Assembly (NCBI GenBank): GCA_003510825.1
Contig: DOKO01000119.1
Location: 1 to 13,028 of the forward strand
Origin: Stenotrophomonas sp.
GTDB taxonomy: Bacteria > Pseudomonadota > Gammaproteobacteria > Xanthomonadales > Xanthomonadaceae
Reading direction: 5' to 3'
Length of the DNA stretch: 13,028 bases
Positions within the stretch are counted from its first letter, which is position 1. Every line of letters begins with the position of its first letter. This document shows positions 12,075-13,028 of this stretch, piece by piece. The translations under genes and the position numbers were made by a program. The notes beneath the pieces are model-generated. The model did no database searches. It saw nothing but the letters and a program-made list of their open reading frames with translations, and was not told the origin of the DNA.

Positions 12075-13028
12075 ATGAACGCACGCTATAACGCCGCCGA
12101 TATTGAAGTCCTGTCCGGCCTTGACCCGGTCAAGCGCCGTCCTGGCATGTACACCGACACCGCGCGCCCGAACCACCTGGCGCAGGAAGTGATCGACAAC
12201 TCGGTGGACGAGGCCCTCGCCGGCCACGCCCGCTCGATCGAGATCACCCTGTACAAGGACGGCAGCGTGGAGGTCAGCGATGACGGTCGCGGCATGCCGG
12301 TGGACATCCATCCGGAAGAGAAGATCCCGGGCGTCGAGCTGATCCTGACCCGCCTGCATGCGGGCGGCAAGTTCAACAACAACAACTACACCTTCTCCGG
12401 CGGCCTGCACGGCGTGGGCGTCAGCGTGGTCAACGCGCTGTCCACGCTGGTGGAAATCCACATCAAGCGCGACGGTGCCGAGCATCGCATCACCTTCCGC
12501 GATGGCGACCGCGCCTCGCCGCTGGAAGTGGTCGGCACGGTCGGCAAGAAGAACACCGGTACCCGCCTGCGCTTCTGGCCGGACCCGAAGTACTTCGATA
12601 CGCCCAAGTTCGCCGTGCGTGCGCTCAAGCACCTGCTGCGCGCCAAGGCCGTGCTGTGCCCGGGCCTGACCGTGAAGCTGACCGACGAAGCCACCGGCGA
12701 AGTCGACACCTGGTACTACGAAGACGGCCTGCGCGATTACCTGAAGATGGAGCTGGGCGACCGCGAGTCGCTGCCGGCCGATCTGTTCGTCGGCAACCTG
12801 AAGAAGGATACGGAGATCGTTGACTGGGCCGTGGCCTGGCTGCCGGAAGGCGAGCTGGTGCAGGAAAGCTACGTCAACCTGATTCCCACCGCCCAGCACG
12901 GCACCCACGCCAACGGCCTGCGTACCGGCCTGACCGAAGCGCTGCGCGAGTTCTGCGACTTCCGCAACCTCCTGCCGCGCGGGGTCAAGCTGGCCCCGGA
13001 AGACGTGTGGGACCGCGTGTCGTTCGTG
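12075..13028 (+). CDS. parE: DNA topoisomerase IV subunit B, N-terminal part (cut by window end)
   Basis: The first 318 codons are present; the frame runs off the right edge. ParE supplies the ATPase of topoisomerase IV, which decatenates daughter chromosomes. The GHKL ATP-binding site is complete: catalytic Glu38 and Asn42 in QEVIDNSVDEALAGH (37-51), SDDGRGMPVD (68-77), LHAGGKF (94-100) and the lid GGLHGVGVSVVNAL (109-122). The transducer domain begins after about residue 220, with ESYVNLIPTAQHGTHANGLR. Sequence such as YTDTARPNHLAQEVIDNSVD fits ParE rather than GyrB. The ATG at 12075 matches the E. coli N-terminus (YNADAIEVL-like YNAADIEVL). Only a weak GAAG lies upstream. Confidence 0.97.
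   Translation, partial: MNARYNAADIEVLSGLDPVKRRPGMYTDTARPNHLAQEVIDNSVDEALAGHARSIEITLYKDGSVEVSDDGRGMPVDIHPEEKIPGVELILTRLHAGGKFNNNNYTFSGGLHGVGVSVVNALSTLVEIHIKRDGAEHRITFRDGDRASPLEVVGTVGKKNTGTRLRFWPDPKYFDTPKFAVRALKHLLRAKAVLCPGLTVKLTDEATGEVDTWYYEDGLRDYLKMELGDRESLPADLFVGNLKKDTEIVDWAVAWLPEGELVQESYVNLIPTAQHGTHANGLRTGLTEALREFCDFRNLLPRGVKLAPEDVWDRVSFV

Noticed and set aside
11982..12908. 308-codon open frame on the minus strand opposite parE
   Set aside because: parE is unmistakable on the plus strand and the antisense product resembles no known family.

Overview
The window is a GC-rich chromosomal segment of a gammaproteobacterium, most likely Stenotrophomonas (family Xanthomonadaceae/Lysobacteraceae). 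Three things point there: the protein sequences, the gene order pyrG-kdsA-eno-ftsB-ispD-ispF-truD followed by surE-pcm-nlpD, and a cluster of GTAG-headed short palindromes of the kind abundant in Stenotrophomonas maltophilia. Almost everything is core housekeeping DNA. I see no prophage, insertion sequence, CRISPR array, tRNA, rRNA or defence island.

Layout, left to right. 1-131: non-coding DNA downstream of the nlpD-like gene, with a strong hairpin, a 16-bp perfect palindrome and, at the very edge, a 34-bp near-copy of the 3' end of that gene. 132-3007 (minus strand): surE, pcm, a YqaA-family membrane protein and an NlpD-like LysM/LytM lipoprotein, packed with stop/start overlaps. 3217-3756 (plus strand): an Smr-domain protein that separates surE from its usual upstream partner truD. 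3757-3941: the cluster of GTAG palindromes between the convergent smr and truD genes. 3942-7844 (minus): eno, ftsB, ispD, ispF and truD as one run. 7903-8701 (minus): two small membrane proteins that are paralogues of each other, between kdsA and eno. 8698-11281 (minus): pyrG then kdsA. 11282-11679: a long pyrG leader with a good promoter and an overlapping leader open frame, then the terminator of the next gene. 11680-11916 (minus): a small exported charged protein. 12075-13028 (plus): the first 318 codons of parE, running off the right edge.

The genes serve central functions: CTP synthesis (PyrG) and KDO synthesis (KdsA) for lipopolysaccharide, glycolysis (Eno), divisome assembly (FtsB), the MEP isoprenoid pathway (IspD, IspF), tRNA pseudouridylation (TruD), stationary-phase nucleotide and protein repair (SurE, Pcm), envelope and cell-separation control (YqaA-like, NlpD-like) and chromosome decatenation (ParE). 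Close packing with many ATGA/GTGA overlaps suggests translational coupling. Promoters I can support lie before pyrG, before eno (inside the upstream gene) and before the small exported protein.

I did not find a convincing new biological system. The observations most worth a second look are the tandem membrane-protein pair, the pyrG leader frame, a leucine-to-arginine change beside the PyrG P-loop, the GTAG palindrome cluster, and the duplicated nlpD tail.
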